This document shows positions 8,373 through 16,735 of a stretch of DNA of 64,000 bases, one piece after another. This stretch comes from Streptomyces sp. 1331.2 (GTDB taxonomy: Bacteria; Actinomycetota; Actinomycetes; Streptomycetales; Streptomycetaceae). The position numbers and the translations under genes are program-made. The DNA lies in contig NZ_OBMJ01000001.1 of NCBI RefSeq assembly GCF_900199205.1, positions 1,736,001 through 1,800,000 of the forward strand. The letters run 5' to 3'. The notes below the pieces were generated by a model that was not told the DNA's origin, made no database searches, and saw only the letters and a program-made list of their open reading frames with translations. Each line of letters opens with the position of its first letter. Position 1 is the first letter of the stretch.

Positions 8373-9136
8373 CCGGTGGCCGCCTTCGCGCGGGCGGCCG
8401 TGGTGCGCTGGTACAGGCGCCAGACGCGGATGTTGAACAGCGTGTGGCCGATGACGGCGGTGAGCACGGTTCCGGTGGTCAGCGTTGCCGCGAGGGCGAG
8501 TACAGACAGAGGAAGCTTGGCTGCGGCCTGCCGCCAGCCGAACGGCAGGTGCGAGAGAGCGAACGCGGCCGTCGCGCCGACGAACAGCAGCACCCCGACC
8601 GGGAGCGGGATCCCGGACAGTGCGAGGTGCCCGAGCGCCCCGCGGTACCAGGCCTCTTCCAGCACAGCACCGGCCACGAGCCAAGGCAGGCCGACGTGGA
8701 TCTCACGCTGCCGTTCCGTCGTGCCCCACCGGTTCGCGGGCATTGACCGCTGCGCAGCCGTCGCCGGGCGCGCCCCTCGGGCCGCGATCCCCACCGGGCG
8801 CGTGTGCCGCACGACCCGGGCGGTGTTCGGCGCCGGCCGTCCCGGCCGCCTGCCGAGCTTCCTGACCAGGTACCGGTCGGCTCGCCAGGTGATCTCGGCG
8901 AGCACGATTCCGCCCGGCGCGGCAGCGGCCAGGCAGGGCCATCGGCCTTCCCAGAGCATGCCCGGCCCGAGCACCGCGAGGGCAAGCCCGGTAAGCCCGG
9001 TCATCAGGACGAAGTAGACGGGGAGCGTCGGCAGGTTGCGGGACCTGGTCTCGATCCACCGGCCGTGGACGTGGGAAGCCAGGACCATCGGCGCGAGTCC
9101 CCACAGCACCAGGACGGCGAGGAGGTAGGCGCGCAT
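8369..9136 (-). CDS. CPBP (CAAX/SagE-like) intramembrane metalloprotease
   Basis: This 255-residue membrane protein carries all three CPBP motifs: EExxxR as Glu160-Glu161 to Arg165 (VLEEAWYRG), FxxxH as Phe192-His196 (FALSH) and HxxxN as His231-Asn235 (GHTLFN). SagE-type CPBP proteins in azole-peptide clusters are proposed to cut the leader peptide or give immunity; either would fit. ATG 9136 begins 1 nt after the YcaO stop (9138) and its own stop overlaps the next gene by ATGA, so it is tightly coupled. Confidence 0.8.
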   Translation of the reverse strand: MRAYLLAVLVLWGLAPMVLASHVHGRWIETRSRNLPTLPVYFVLMTGLTGLALAVLGPGMLWEGRWPCLAAAAPGGIVLAEITWRADRYLVRKLGRRPGRPAPNTARVVRHTRPVGIAARGARPATAAQRSMPANRWGTTERQREIHVGLPWLVAGAVLEEAWYRGALGHLALSGIPLPVGVLLFVGATAAFALSHLPFGWRQAAAKLPLSVLALAATLTTGTVLTAVIGHTLFNIRVWRLYQRTTAARAKAATG

Positions 9137-9137
9137 G

Positions 9138-10505
9138 TCACGGGTACGGGTGCGGAAGCGGATTGACGAAGCCGCCATAGCCCGCGAACCGGCGATGCGC
9201 GGCGGGAGGCGCGCTGGGCAGCGGCAGGCTCAAGGTGTCCGGGGACCATACCCGCATCACGGTGAAGCCCAGGTCGCGGATGTCCGGTGAGGTCAGGTCG
9301 TTCCAGTACAGCCGCTTGCCGGTGCGGCGGAAGGCGTCCACGACCTCCCGCACGATCTCGCGAGAGGACCGTGCGTCGTCCGCCGGAAGGTCGTTCGCGG
9401 GCAGGCGAACGCTGCGGGCGAACCGCTCCTCCACCTTCTGTGCCCCTTCGGGGCTCGCGTAGTAGCCGACGTTGGACTCCAGGTCGAACATGGTGTCCAG
9501 TCGCTCTTCACCGGCCGCCAGCTTGCCGTCGGCAGCATCCAACTGCGCTTGGAAGAAGGACCAGTTCGCCAGCGCCTGGACGCCCACGGTCTCCAGGAGC
9601 GAGCGGTAGACGGCCCTCTGGAGGCTGCTGCCGCTGCCCAGGCCGACGCTCACCGCCGGGACCACACCTGCCCGCGAGCGCAGCAGGCAGGCCACCGTGA
9701 AACCGGGAAGATCAGGGTTCGGCAGGTAGTGGAACTCGGGGGCGACCGTGCCTTGGTAGTGCCGGTTGATGAAGGCCTGAAGAGCTCCGAGCCGGTGGTC
9801 CGGTTCGATAAGCACGCTCGTCATCGTCCCGTGCCAGTGCCCGACGGCCGTGTCGATCTGGACGAGTTCGTGCAGCGCCCCGCTGAGCGCGGCTGTGGGA
9901 GAGGTGTGCGCGGCCGTGCCGGTGGTGACCGCGGACACCAGCCAGGGCTCCTCGGCGGCGGGGAGGTAGCCGAGCAGGAACTGCTGGGCCGGTACCATGG
10001 CCTCGGTGTCGTCGGTCAGCGACGGTACGCGGATCCAGCCCATCGGGGCCGCCGGGTCGAAGGCCTGGTAGAGGAAGTCCTTCCTGGACAGCTGCGTGCG
10101 CTCGAAGAACGCGAACGCCTCGGCCTCCAGCACCGGCTCGCCTCGCCGGACCATCTCGGTGTGGCTGGCGATGGTGACGGGCAGGCGGCCCTCGGCGACC
10201 ACCGCATGGCCGGCGTAGCGTTCGAGGGTCTCGCCGAGCACCCGGATGCGGCTTTCGAAGGGGACGAATCCGTACCCGCCGATGTGGTACGAGCCGGGCT
10301 TGGGGGCGGACCGGTCCTGCCACAGGTGTACACCGGTCAACTCGGCGCCCTCCACGAACAGTCGTGGGGCGCGCAGGTGACGGTTGAAGCCGCCCATGGA
10401 GGTGATCAGGCCACACAGCCGGTTGTGCATCCGGGCCTGTAGGGACCACGCCCGCTCGTCCTCGTCGCGGAAGACACGCGGTGCCAGGGTGGTTGCCTCA
10501 CTCAT
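9138..10505 (-). CDS. YcaO cyclodehydratase (SagD-like) of the azole-peptide cluster
   Basis: This 455-residue YcaO-domain enzyme uses ATP to cyclise Cys/Ser/Thr side chains onto the backbone, giving azolines. FESRIRVLGETLERYAGHAV and the SPTAALSGALHELVQIDTAV segment resemble the ATP/Mg-binding Glu-rich motifs of YcaO. The protein ends in the proline-rich tail NPLPHPYP, like the PxPxP tail that azole-forming YcaO proteins need. It acts with the E1-like partner encoded just upstream (8-bp overlap). Together with the SagB-like dehydrogenase this makes a complete BCD azole synthetase as three separate proteins. Confidence 0.9.
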   Translation of the reverse strand: MSEATTLAPRVFRDEDERAWSLQARMHNRLCGLITSMGGFNRHLRAPRLFVEGAELTGVHLWQDRSAPKPGSYHIGGYGFVPFESRIRVLGETLERYAGHAVVAEGRLPVTIASHTEMVRRGEPVLEAEAFAFFERTQLSRKDFLYQAFDPAAPMGWIRVPSLTDDTEAMVPAQQFLLGYLPAAEEPWLVSAVTTGTAAHTSPTAALSGALHELVQIDTAVGHWHGTMTSVLIEPDHRLGALQAFINRHYQGTVAPEFHYLPNPDLPGFTVACLLRSRAGVVPAVSVGLGSGSSLQRAVYRSLLETVGVQALANWSFFQAQLDAADGKLAAGEERLDTMFDLESNVGYYASPEGAQKVEERFARSVRLPANDLPADDARSSREIVREVVDAFRRTGKRLYWNDLTSPDIRDLGFTVMRVWSPDTLSLPLPSAPPAAHRRFAGYGGFVNPLPHPYP

Positions 10506-11532
10506 TGATCCACGCCCTGGCGTCGAAGTACAGACTGGAGTCGTCGCGCCCGCGCAGGGAGCCGCACGCCCGGCAGCCTGGCAGCCGGAGGAACTCGTGG
10601 TGGGCGATCTCCATGGTGGGCAGGTAGATCCCCAGGGTCTTGCCGATCGTGAAGGTGCTGCCGGTCTTGAGGAAGTTGACCGCCTCCAGCGCGGTGTGCC
10701 CGGCGAGCGTCGTCCGCAAAGCGGCGAGCATCGGCGGCGTGCCCGGGACCACCTGTCCCTCGGCCAGCGCGGTCTTGTACTTCAGGTAGCTCGCGCTCTC
10801 CCGCAGGTTCATGGTGACCCGGGTCTCGAAGCACTCGTAGCAGGGGGAGCTCTCCGGCACGATCGTCGGGCCGACGAAGAGGAACGGGCCGTCGATGGCC
10901 GCGTGCGTCCACGGCACGCCGAGTTCCAGAGCGATCCGGTTGAACACCTGGGACTGGACGGGGTTGACCGTCTGCTGCGCCCATACAACGTAGGCGCCAC
11001 GCAACTGCGCGAACCGCTCGGCCAGTTCGGCCAGGCGCAGGCCGTCGTGCAGCATCGCCGGGTCCGTGGCGGCGAGGTCGCGGGCCAGGGCGTCCTCGGG
11101 TCCGATCCGTTCGATCTTGGCGACCTGGGCGTCCCCGAGCAGCCCGGCGATCCCGTCGGTGAGCACGGGGTCGCCGATCAGCACGGCGCGGTCGGTCTGC
11201 TGGCGGGCCCCGTCGTCGACCCGGAGGGCGTTGACGTGATCGAGGTAGGCGTCGAGCGCGTTCGTGGAGCCCCACTCGATGGCGTCGAGCGTGCGCAGGT
11301 GATCGACGACGGCCTCGACGGTGGACCGTGAGACCCCGTGGGCGCGGGCGAGATCGCGGTGGCTGGTGGTGCCGTCGAGGCCGGCGACGAGGCCGAACAG
11401 CTTTCCTTTGCCGGACTCGTCCGTGATCGTGAACGACTTCGGGTTCCATACTCCGACCCGCAGCTCCACGACATCAGGGCTGTGGCCGATCACTGTCATC
11501 GCGCGCTTGAGACGCGCCTCCGCTTCGGGCAT
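10498..11532 (-). CDS. E1-like TOMM precursor-binding protein (SagC-like, cyclodehydratase partner)
   Basis: This 344-residue protein has an N-terminal winged-helix-like recognition domain (VVELRVGVWNPKSFTITDE, then a helix-turn-helix-like stretch to about residue 90) that would bind the leader peptide. An E1/ThiF-like domain follows. Four cysteines, CYEC at 231-234 and CRAC at 320-323, form the expected zinc site. It presents the precursor to the YcaO enzyme. The family is known as 'TOMM precursor leader peptide-binding protein'. It lies 39 bp after the dehydrogenase gene. Confidence 0.88.
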   Translation of the reverse strand: MPEAEARLKRAMTVIGHSPDVVELRVGVWNPKSFTITDESGKGKLFGLVAGLDGTTSHRDLARAHGVSRSTVEAVVDHLRTLDAIEWGSTNALDAYLDHVNALRVDDGARQQTDRAVLIGDPVLTDGIAGLLGDAQVAKIERIGPEDALARDLAATDPAMLHDGLRLAELAERFAQLRGAYVVWAQQTVNPVQSQVFNRIALELGVPWTHAAIDGPFLFVGPTIVPESSPCYECFETRVTMNLRESASYLKYKTALAEGQVVPGTPPMLAALRTTLAGHTALEAVNFLKTGSTFTIGKTLGIYLPTMEIAHHEFLRLPGCRACGSLRGRDDSSLYFDARAWINE

Positions 11533-11571
11533 CGGGACTCCATGGTGGGTGAACAGGTCTACGGTCAGGGG

Positions 11572-12504
11572 CTACTGGGCGACGGCGCCGAGGAGCACGA
11601 GGTGGACGACGGCTCGGAACACGCCGTCGACGCCCAGTGCCCGGTGGGTCTCGTCGTCGAAGTAGCCGGAGTAGTCCAGGCTGCCGACTTCGAGCGCGGT
11701 GGCCGTGAGGTGAACGTTCTGGGAGATCGCCCCGGTCTCGTGCAGCAGGAAGCGCATGCCGCGCGGACCGTACTTCCGCATCGAGCGCCAGGGGCTCCCC
11801 ACGAAGAGAAGAACCGCCGAGCCGGAGGCAGTCAGCCCGCCGGGGCCCAGGTCGACGCACGAGTCGAGCAGCGGCTGCAGGGTGTCCGCGCCGGCCCACA
11901 ACTCCAGTGCGTCCTCGTGGGGAAGATAGCGGTAGACACCGCGCGCAAGACCGGTGACATCCAGGGCCGCGACCCACAGTTCCACCGGATACAGGCCGCC
12001 GGCGCTCGGAGCGGTCCGTAGACGCAGCACTGCCTCGCCGCCGCCGTCGAGCGGTGCGAGGACCTCCGCTGTCTCGGAGTTGCCGTAGCGCAGCAGGGTC
12101 GCGACCTGTTCCAGTGAGAGCGGTCCCCTCGCGAACTGCCGGGCGCTGCGCCTGGTTGCGATCGCGTCCGCCAGGTCCGCCGCCGGTGGCTGTGCTTCGG
12201 GCAGGGCGATGCGTTCCGAGCCATCCCCAGGTTTCTTGGAGGCCTGGGCCAGTGCGATGGTGACGGGATCGGAGAAATAGTGGGCGACGGAGAGCTGCGT
12301 TTCCCGGTCGTGCCGAACATTCCTGCTGGCTATGAGGAATTCCTCGGCGGTACGCGGGAGCACATTCGCACTCGACAGGTTGTCGAAGCGAAGCGGGTGC
12401 GTTCGCAGTCCGACAGAACGGACGCCGGGGCTGACCTCGCGGGTTTCCGTCGTTATCAGGGAATCGCGCACCCCGGAGGCGGTGCCCGGAGAAGTATCAG
12501 ACAA
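11572..12504 (-). CDS. SagB/ThcOx-type FMN dehydrogenase (azoline to azole)
   Basis: This 310-residue nitroreductase-fold enzyme oxidises thiazolines and oxazolines to thiazoles and oxazoles with FMN. Features are ATRRSARQFARGPLSLEQVA (FMN phosphate-binding arginines), RTAPSAGGLYPVELWVAAL and the HETGAISQNVHLTATALEVG segment, all characteristic of SagB/ThcOx. An N-terminal extension of about 95 residues precedes the core. The first in-frame start with a ribosome site is TTG 12504 (AAAGGTGA 6-7 nt upstream). It is the first enzyme gene after the precursor, separated from it by a hairpin. Confidence 0.88.
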   Translation of the reverse strand: MSDTSPGTASGVRDSLITTETREVSPGVRSVGLRTHPLRFDNLSSANVLPRTAEEFLIASRNVRHDRETQLSVAHYFSDPVTIALAQASKKPGDGSERIALPEAQPPAADLADAIATRRSARQFARGPLSLEQVATLLRYGNSETAEVLAPLDGGGEAVLRLRTAPSAGGLYPVELWVAALDVTGLARGVYRYLPHEDALELWAGADTLQPLLDSCVDLGPGGLTASGSAVLLFVGSPWRSMRKYGPRGMRFLLHETGAISQNVHLTATALEVGSLDYSGYFDDETHRALGVDGVFRAVVHLVLLGAVAQ

Positions 12505-12578
12505 TCGGGATCACCTTTTCAGTTACCCGGCCGGGTGCAGCTGACGTCAGGCCGGGCTGATTGGAGGATTCGGGCAAG

Positions 12579-12609
12579 GCCGAGCAGGCCGGGCCCTGGC
12601 CTGCTCGGC
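12579..12609 (-). terminator. Hairpin between precursor and synthetase genes (attenuator-like)
   Basis: GCCGAGCAGGCC (12579-12590) pairs perfectly with 12598-12609 around a 7-nt loop, 24 bp after the precursor stop and before the dehydrogenase start. In the streptolysin S operon a terminator after sagA makes precursor mRNA exceed enzyme mRNA; the same layout is seen here. There is no T-tract. Confidence 0.6.
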
Positions 12610-12632
12610 TTACCTCACCCGGCTGGGCCGGC

Positions 12633-12767
12633 TCAGCTCTCGCGGACGATCGCGGCCGAGCAGCAGCAGGTGCCCGGAATCACGATCTCCTCGTCACGCC
12701 CACCAGTGAGGGTGACCTGCGCCGTGGCGTTGCGGTGCTCGACCCTGGCCTGAGAACGAAGCTCCAT
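12633..12767 (-). CDS. Azole-RiPP (TOMM) precursor peptide, SagA-like, core TCCCSAAIVRES
   Basis: I found this 44-residue peptide by reading the minus strand upstream of the dehydrogenase gene. A near-perfect ribosome site (AAGGAGGTGA) lies 6 nt before ATG 12767. The N-terminal leader is polar and charged (MELRSQARVE at the start, RDEEIVIPG at residues 24-32). Residues 33-44 are TCCCSAAIVRES. The Pro-Gly before a block of Cys/Ser/Thr recalls SagA and its relatives. Residues 33-37 (T-C-C-C-S) could become up to five contiguous azoles, with Ser44 as a sixth candidate. Cleavage is probably near Pro31-Gly32, but the exact site is not visible. Confidence 0.88.
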   Translation of the reverse strand: MELRSQARVEHRNATAQVTLTGGRDEEIVIPGTCCCSAAIVRES

Positions 12768-13164
12768 TTGTTTCACCTCCTTGTGGCGGAAACATCGGCC
12801 TGACGGCCTGTCCTGAGGAAACGGCTACCACGGGATGCACCCGTAAACGGAATCCCTGATTCGGCGAGCCGTGTTCCTGGGCGATCAGTCCTTCGCGGAC
12901 CGCCCGGAATGACTCTCTAACGAACGCAGGTTGTGGTCAACGGGCCATGAACAACATATGCGAATCGAAGATCATTCGAATGCTTACGCCGACCTGCGCT
13001 CGACTGGTCGTGATAGACGAATATCTGTGGCATCGCGCGGTCGGGCCTGCGTGCCGGCCCGGATCGCCCAGCTCGGGACTTCCGGCCCTTGATCGGCATG
13101 CGCCTGCAGCTCACCGCACTCGAACCGTCCGGTTCCCCCGTGCTCCCAGACGAAGGAGACTCAG
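12768..13164. promoter_or_regulatory. Divergent promoter region of the RiPP cluster
   Basis: 397 bp between the precursor (minus) and P450 (plus) genes, AT-richer in the middle. On the minus strand TTGACC (12935-12940) with GAGAGT (12912-12917, 17-bp spacer) is a weak candidate promoter. A 5-5-5 palindrome ACGGGATGCACCCGT (12830-12844) lies in the precursor leader. An imperfect 24-nt palindrome at 12959-12982, around GAATCGAAGATCATTCGAAT, could be an operator. No regulator gene lies inside the cluster. Confidence 0.4.
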
Positions 13165-14385
13165 ATGGCCTCGCCCGTCCCTGTGCTACCGCAACCGTTC
13201 CGGAGGGAGTTCGCCGCAGCGCCGTACGTCGCGTACCGCCGCCTGATCGAGGCCGGGCCGATCCACCAACTGGAGGTCGCTCCTGGCCTTTTGGCCTGGG
13301 CAGTCTGCGGCTACGAGGAGGCTCGCGCACTCCTGATCGACCGCAGGCTGAGCATCGAACCAGCCTCCACCACCTCGGAAGTCCGCGGGGTGCTGCTGTC
13401 CCTGGCCACGGAGGAGAAGCAGTCGCTGTACGGCCGCCATCTGCTGGCGACCGACCCGCCGGACCACACTCGCATGCGCAAGGTCATGTCGGCCGCTCTG
13501 ACGGTTCGTCGGCTGCGATCGCTGGAGACCCGCGTCCAGGAGATCACCGACGCGCTACTCAACGATCTCGCCGACCGTGAGCGCGCCGACCTCCTCACCG
13601 ACTTCGCTCTCCCGCTGACGATCCTGGTCCTGGTCGAGCTCATCGGCCTTCCCACCGACGGGGCCGTCCTGTTCCGCGATCTCGGGCTGCAGGTCCTGCG
13701 CGGCGACGCGGAGCACGACGGCGTCTTCCTCCACGTCATCCAGTCGCTCGCGGCGTACCTCGGCGACCTCATGGCCGATCCGCAGGCTGTCTCCCCCGAT
13801 GGGCTCATGGCGCTGCTGCTCGCCGCGGAGAGGCGCATGGAGATCTCGACCGACGAGCTCAACTCCCTGCTCTTCCAGCTCTTCTTCGCCGGCCACGAGA
13901 GCACCGGCTACTTCATCGCCAACGCGATCGCCACCCTCCTGCAGCACCCCACCGAGCTGGCCCGGCTGCGGCAGGACCCTGAGCTGATCGACGGCGCGCT
14001 CGAGGAACTACTGCGGTTCGAAGGCTCGGTCAAGTCCGCCACCTGGCGCTTCCCCACCGAACCGATCGAGGTTGCAGGCGTCCTCATCCCGGCCGGAGAT
14101 CCCGTGCTCGTACTCTTCGGCGCGGCGAACCGCGACCCGCGACAGTTCGACCACCCGGACCGGCTTGACCTCGGCCGCACCTCCACCGGGCACCTGTCCT
14201 TCGGCCACGGCGCGCACCACTGCCTGGGTCACGCCCTCGGGCGGATGGAAGCGAAGATCGCCGTACTCTCACTCTTCTCCCGCTTCCCGGACGTGCAGTT
14301 GGACGGCCCGTACGAGGAACTCCCCTGGCGGCACAACATGGTGATGCGAGGCATGAGCCGGCTCCCGGTCGTGCTCTCCCGCTGA
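13165..14385 (+). CDS. Cytochrome P450 (CYP107-like) tailoring enzyme
   Basis: This 406-residue soluble heme monooxygenase has a heme-binding FGHGAHHCLGHALG with Cys353, an I-helix LFFAGHESTGY and an ExxR motif in EELLR. Length and style are those of Streptomyces secondary-metabolism P450s. GAAGGAGA lies 5 nt before ATG 13165. It is transcribed divergently from the precursor and followed 128 bp later by a methyltransferase, so both are probably tailoring genes of the azole peptide (hydroxylation or oxidative coupling). A ferredoxin gene is not nearby. Confidence 0.9.
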   Translation: MASPVPVLPQPFRREFAAAPYVAYRRLIEAGPIHQLEVAPGLLAWAVCGYEEARALLIDRRLSIEPASTTSEVRGVLLSLATEEKQSLYGRHLLATDPPDHTRMRKVMSAALTVRRLRSLETRVQEITDALLNDLADRERADLLTDFALPLTILVLVELIGLPTDGAVLFRDLGLQVLRGDAEHDGVFLHVIQSLAAYLGDLMADPQAVSPDGLMALLLAAERRMEISTDELNSLLFQLFFAGHESTGYFIANAIATLLQHPTELARLRQDPELIDGALEELLRFEGSVKSATWRFPTEPIEVAGVLIPAGDPVLVLFGAANRDPRQFDHPDRLDLGRTSTGHLSFGHGAHHCLGHALGRMEAKIAVLSLFSRFPDVQLDGPYEELPWRHNMVMRGMSRLPVVLSR

Positions 14386-14513
14386 CCGCGCCCCGAGGCC
14401 GCACTCGCCCGTACACCCCGCGCAGCCGAGCACCAAGCCGCCCGGGAACCAGCCATCGATGCAAGCCCACCATGCAACGCGTAACGACAGCCCGACGTAC
14501 TCAGGGAGTCACT

Positions 14514-15581
14514 GTGCCCGCACACCAGGACACCAACCCGGCTACCCCGGCCGACCTGCTCTTCCCCGCCTGGATGCCCCCGCATCTACGCCTGATGCAA
14601 CTCATCGCAGCCAAGTGGATCACCCAGCCACTGCTCGCCCTGACCCATCTCGGAGTGGCAGACCTACTCCAGGCCGGCCCCCGCACGGTCGAGGACCTCG
14701 CGCAGGATTGCGGCGTCCTGACGGATCCGCTCCGGCGTTGCCTGCGCGCCGCAGCCGGCGTCGGCGTCTTCGCGGAAACGGAGGACGGCTGCTTCACCCT
14801 CACCCCCATGGCACACCACCTGAGCAGCGGCGTCGACCTCAGCCTGCGCGACCTCACCCTGCTGCTCGGATCGGAGCCCACCACCCGATCGTTCGCCGGC
14901 ATCCTGGACGTGCTCAAGACGGGCCGGCCCAGCTTCCAGACCGCCAACGGTACGGCGTTCTTCGACTACCTCGACCGATCACCCGAGCTGGGCACCATCT
15001 ACCAGGGGGCCTGGGCGCCGCTCACCGCGGGGGTGGGGCTAGCTCTGCTCAAGGCCGTCGACTTCGCCCAGTTCGACACCGTGGCAGACCTCGGCGGCGG
15101 CAACGGCACCCTCCTCCGAGCGATCCTCGACGCCCACCCGTCGCTGAAGGGCGTCCTCATGGACCGCCCGAAGGTGCTGGAAGAGGCCCATCCCGGCCTG
15201 ACGCAGGGCCAGCTGTCCCAGCGGGTCGAGCTCTTCGCCGGAGCACTACCTCGGGACATCCCGACCCAGGCGGACGCCTACCTGATCAAGAACACCCTGC
15301 ACTGCTTCGACGAAACGGTGGCCGCCGAGACCCTGCTGAGCATCCGCGCAGCCATCGGCGACCGGAAGGACGCCCGGCTCTTCCTCATCGAGTCCGTGAT
15401 CACCCCGGGCAACGAGTACGACTGGGGACGCTTCGTCGACATCGAGGTCATGGTGAACTGCGGAGGGCGCGTACACACGCTGCCCGAGTGGGAGAAGCTC
15501 CTCGACACTTACGGCTTCGTGCTCGACGACGCCAAGGACCTTCTACCGCCTCAGTGGCTACTCACCGCCCGTCCGAAGTGA
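14514..15581 (+). CDS. SAM-dependent O-methyltransferase (acetylserotonin/hydroxyneurosporene MT-like)
   Basis: This 355-residue class I methyltransferase has an N-terminal dimerisation/winged-helix domain (LIAAKWITQPLLALTHLGVA, then DLLQAGPRTVEDLAQDCGV) and a C-terminal SAM domain with DLGGGNG at about residues 192-198. DAYLIKNTLHCFDE and a FVDIEVMVNCGGR segment are typical of this family. It probably methylates a hydroxyl or carboxyl group. GTG 14514 has AGGGAG 6 nt upstream; an ATG at 14472 exists without a site. Its position after the P450 suggests it methylates a P450-made hydroxyl or the peptide C-terminus. Confidence 0.8.
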   Translation: MPAHQDTNPATPADLLFPAWMPPHLRLMQLIAAKWITQPLLALTHLGVADLLQAGPRTVEDLAQDCGVLTDPLRRCLRAAAGVGVFAETEDGCFTLTPMAHHLSSGVDLSLRDLTLLLGSEPTTRSFAGILDVLKTGRPSFQTANGTAFFDYLDRSPELGTIYQGAWAPLTAGVGLALLKAVDFAQFDTVADLGGGNGTLLRAILDAHPSLKGVLMDRPKVLEEAHPGLTQGQLSQRVELFAGALPRDIPTQADAYLIKNTLHCFDETVAAETLLSIRAAIGDRKDARLFLIESVITPGNEYDWGRFVDIEVMVNCGGRVHTLPEWEKLLDTYGFVLDDAKDLLPPQWLLTARPK

Positions 15582-16033
15582 GCCTCTGAAACCTGAGACG
15601 GATACGCAGATCGGCCCCTTCGGTCCGAGTGGCAACCGGGAGTACCGCTCTGTCGAAAGTGACTTCGTCCTGCTTGCAAGACGAGGCCTGGTCGCTACGG
15701 GCGAGCTGAAGCAACCAGGCCGAGGTCCCGATGCGGGGCTGTCATTCGACCACGGGCGGTTGACGGCCCGCCGGAGCGGCGGAACAGCCCGGTGGATTTG
15801 CCGCCCGTGCCGACATTCCCGCCGGCACCGCCGAGGCCACCACCGACACCTGTTCCGAAGCCCCAGCACCCCCGCGGGCCTGCACTAGCGCCGCAGAATC
15901 CGCCGCCCACCGGGGAAGTCGTCGTGGGCGGCGACCAGCTATCGAGCCCGGTGCCAGGCGAGGTGGGCGGCTGGTTGCCTGACTTCAGAAGCGGGTCTGT
16001 CGGCGCGCACTTGATCGACGGAATGAAGTGTGT
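15582..16033. other. Non-coding spacer after the RiPP cluster
   Basis: About 450 bp with no supported gene. A proline-rich frame on the plus strand and the mirror glycine-rich frame on the minus strand (15695-15910) come from one low-complexity stretch and lack ribosome sites. It marks the right edge of the cluster before the repeat graveyard. Confidence 0.4.
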
Positions 16034-16110
16034 CAGGGCCCTTCACGTCCAACCTCCATGACGCCTGATGCCACCCCATGACACCCAATCCGTGAGAAGC
16101 GCGTGAGAGC
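16034..16110. repeat. 75-nt att-flank repeat, copy 1 of 3
   Basis: It begins CAGGGCC and contains two CATGACRCC units about 22 nt apart, then CCAATCCGTGAGAAGCGCGT. The same order recurs at 48519-48595 and 56379-56455, where it follows the tRNA-Pro-derived att core. Here the neighbouring att core has been lost, so it is probably a scar of a former element. Confidence 0.7.
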
Positions 16111-16312
16111 CAGCACGCGAGCGGGAGATCGAAAGTGATCCGCTCACCCAGGACAATGAGACTTCCTCCGCTCCAGAGCCCCCGATGTCGCTCTTCGGAA
16201 CAGCGCGGCCGCGACGGTCGGCTCCAGATCAAGGAATTCTGCATCGTCCACCGACAGACATAGTGACGGGAGCCACCGGCCTCCCACGCAGACCATTACG
16301 CTCGACCGCCCC

Positions 16313-16735
16313 ACAAAAAAGGCCGCCCCCGCATTGCTGCGGAGGTGACCTTTCCGGCCTGCGCAAACGTAACACCGACCGGGACAACAGGATCTGAATC
16401 CACGCCCCCGCAACCCTACGATCTTCCCACCGAAAGGGCAGACACTCGCGAGATCACGAGTCGCGGATCCAGGAATCCTGCCTCATTGATCCACATATTC
16501 GCCTCCTCGCGATCGTCCCACCGGTTACTTCTCCCGGCACTTTCCAGAATACTCCGCACTGCTGGAATCCGAGCACCTCTTGCACATGAATTCTTTTTCA
16601 AAAATTACCGCACGCTCATGTTTGACCGTCATCCGATAAATACCTTGGGCCGCACCCGACAGCGGCAAGATCCTGCCTGGCTGAAGTGCCGCGGGCCAGG
16701 GCCGGCGCCATGCCGGGACAGGGGAAGTGCTGGTG
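16313..16735. repeat. Relic integrase terminator + degenerate att + flank, copy A
   Basis: Starts with AAAAAAGGCCGCCCCCGCA, a hairpin-like terminator also present after both integrase genes (48373, 56246). Then a diverged att-like stretch (CGACCGGGACAACAGGATCT at 16376-16395). The following 300 bp matches 33770-34105 at roughly four bases in five by eye, ending in GCGCCATGCCGGGACAGGGG just before a broken DUF5994 gene. It looks like the fossil end of an element of the same family. Confidence 0.7.
16416..16496 (-). CDS. Conserved micro-ORF, 26 codons (copy A)
   Basis: Reads MWINEAGFLDPRLVISRVSA then LSVGRS. A clear ribosome site GAGGAGG is 6 nt before ATG 16496, within the sequence CGATCGCGAGGAGGCGAATA that is identical in copy B. 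Start, site and frame are all kept in both copies (see 33767-33853) although the surrounding DNA has diverged. It may be a leader peptide or a remnant of a small element gene; function unknown. Confidence 0.35.
   Translation of the reverse strand: MWINEAGFLDPRLVISRVSALSVGRS

Noticed and set aside
8025..9017. Long plus-strand frame through the CPBP genes
   Set aside because: Its composition is Arg/Pro/Ala-rich and it is antisense to two genes with clear motifs and coupled starts.
12947..13246. Small plus-strand frame between precursor and P450
   Set aside because: It has no ribosome site, overlaps the P450 start in another frame and reads as low-complexity DNA; the region is better seen as a divergent promoter.
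6585..15581. Thiopeptide or lanthipeptide cluster
   Set aside because: No LanB/LanC, split dehydratase or [4+2] pyridine synthase gene is present, and the core has only one Thr and two Ser. The BCD azole trio with CPBP proteins fits a linear azole peptide better.
15695..15910. Glycine-rich minus-strand frame that looks like a structural or RiPP-type peptide
   Set aside because: It mirrors a proline-rich stretch on the other strand, has no ribosome site and no conserved pattern; low-complexity GC-rich DNA explains it.
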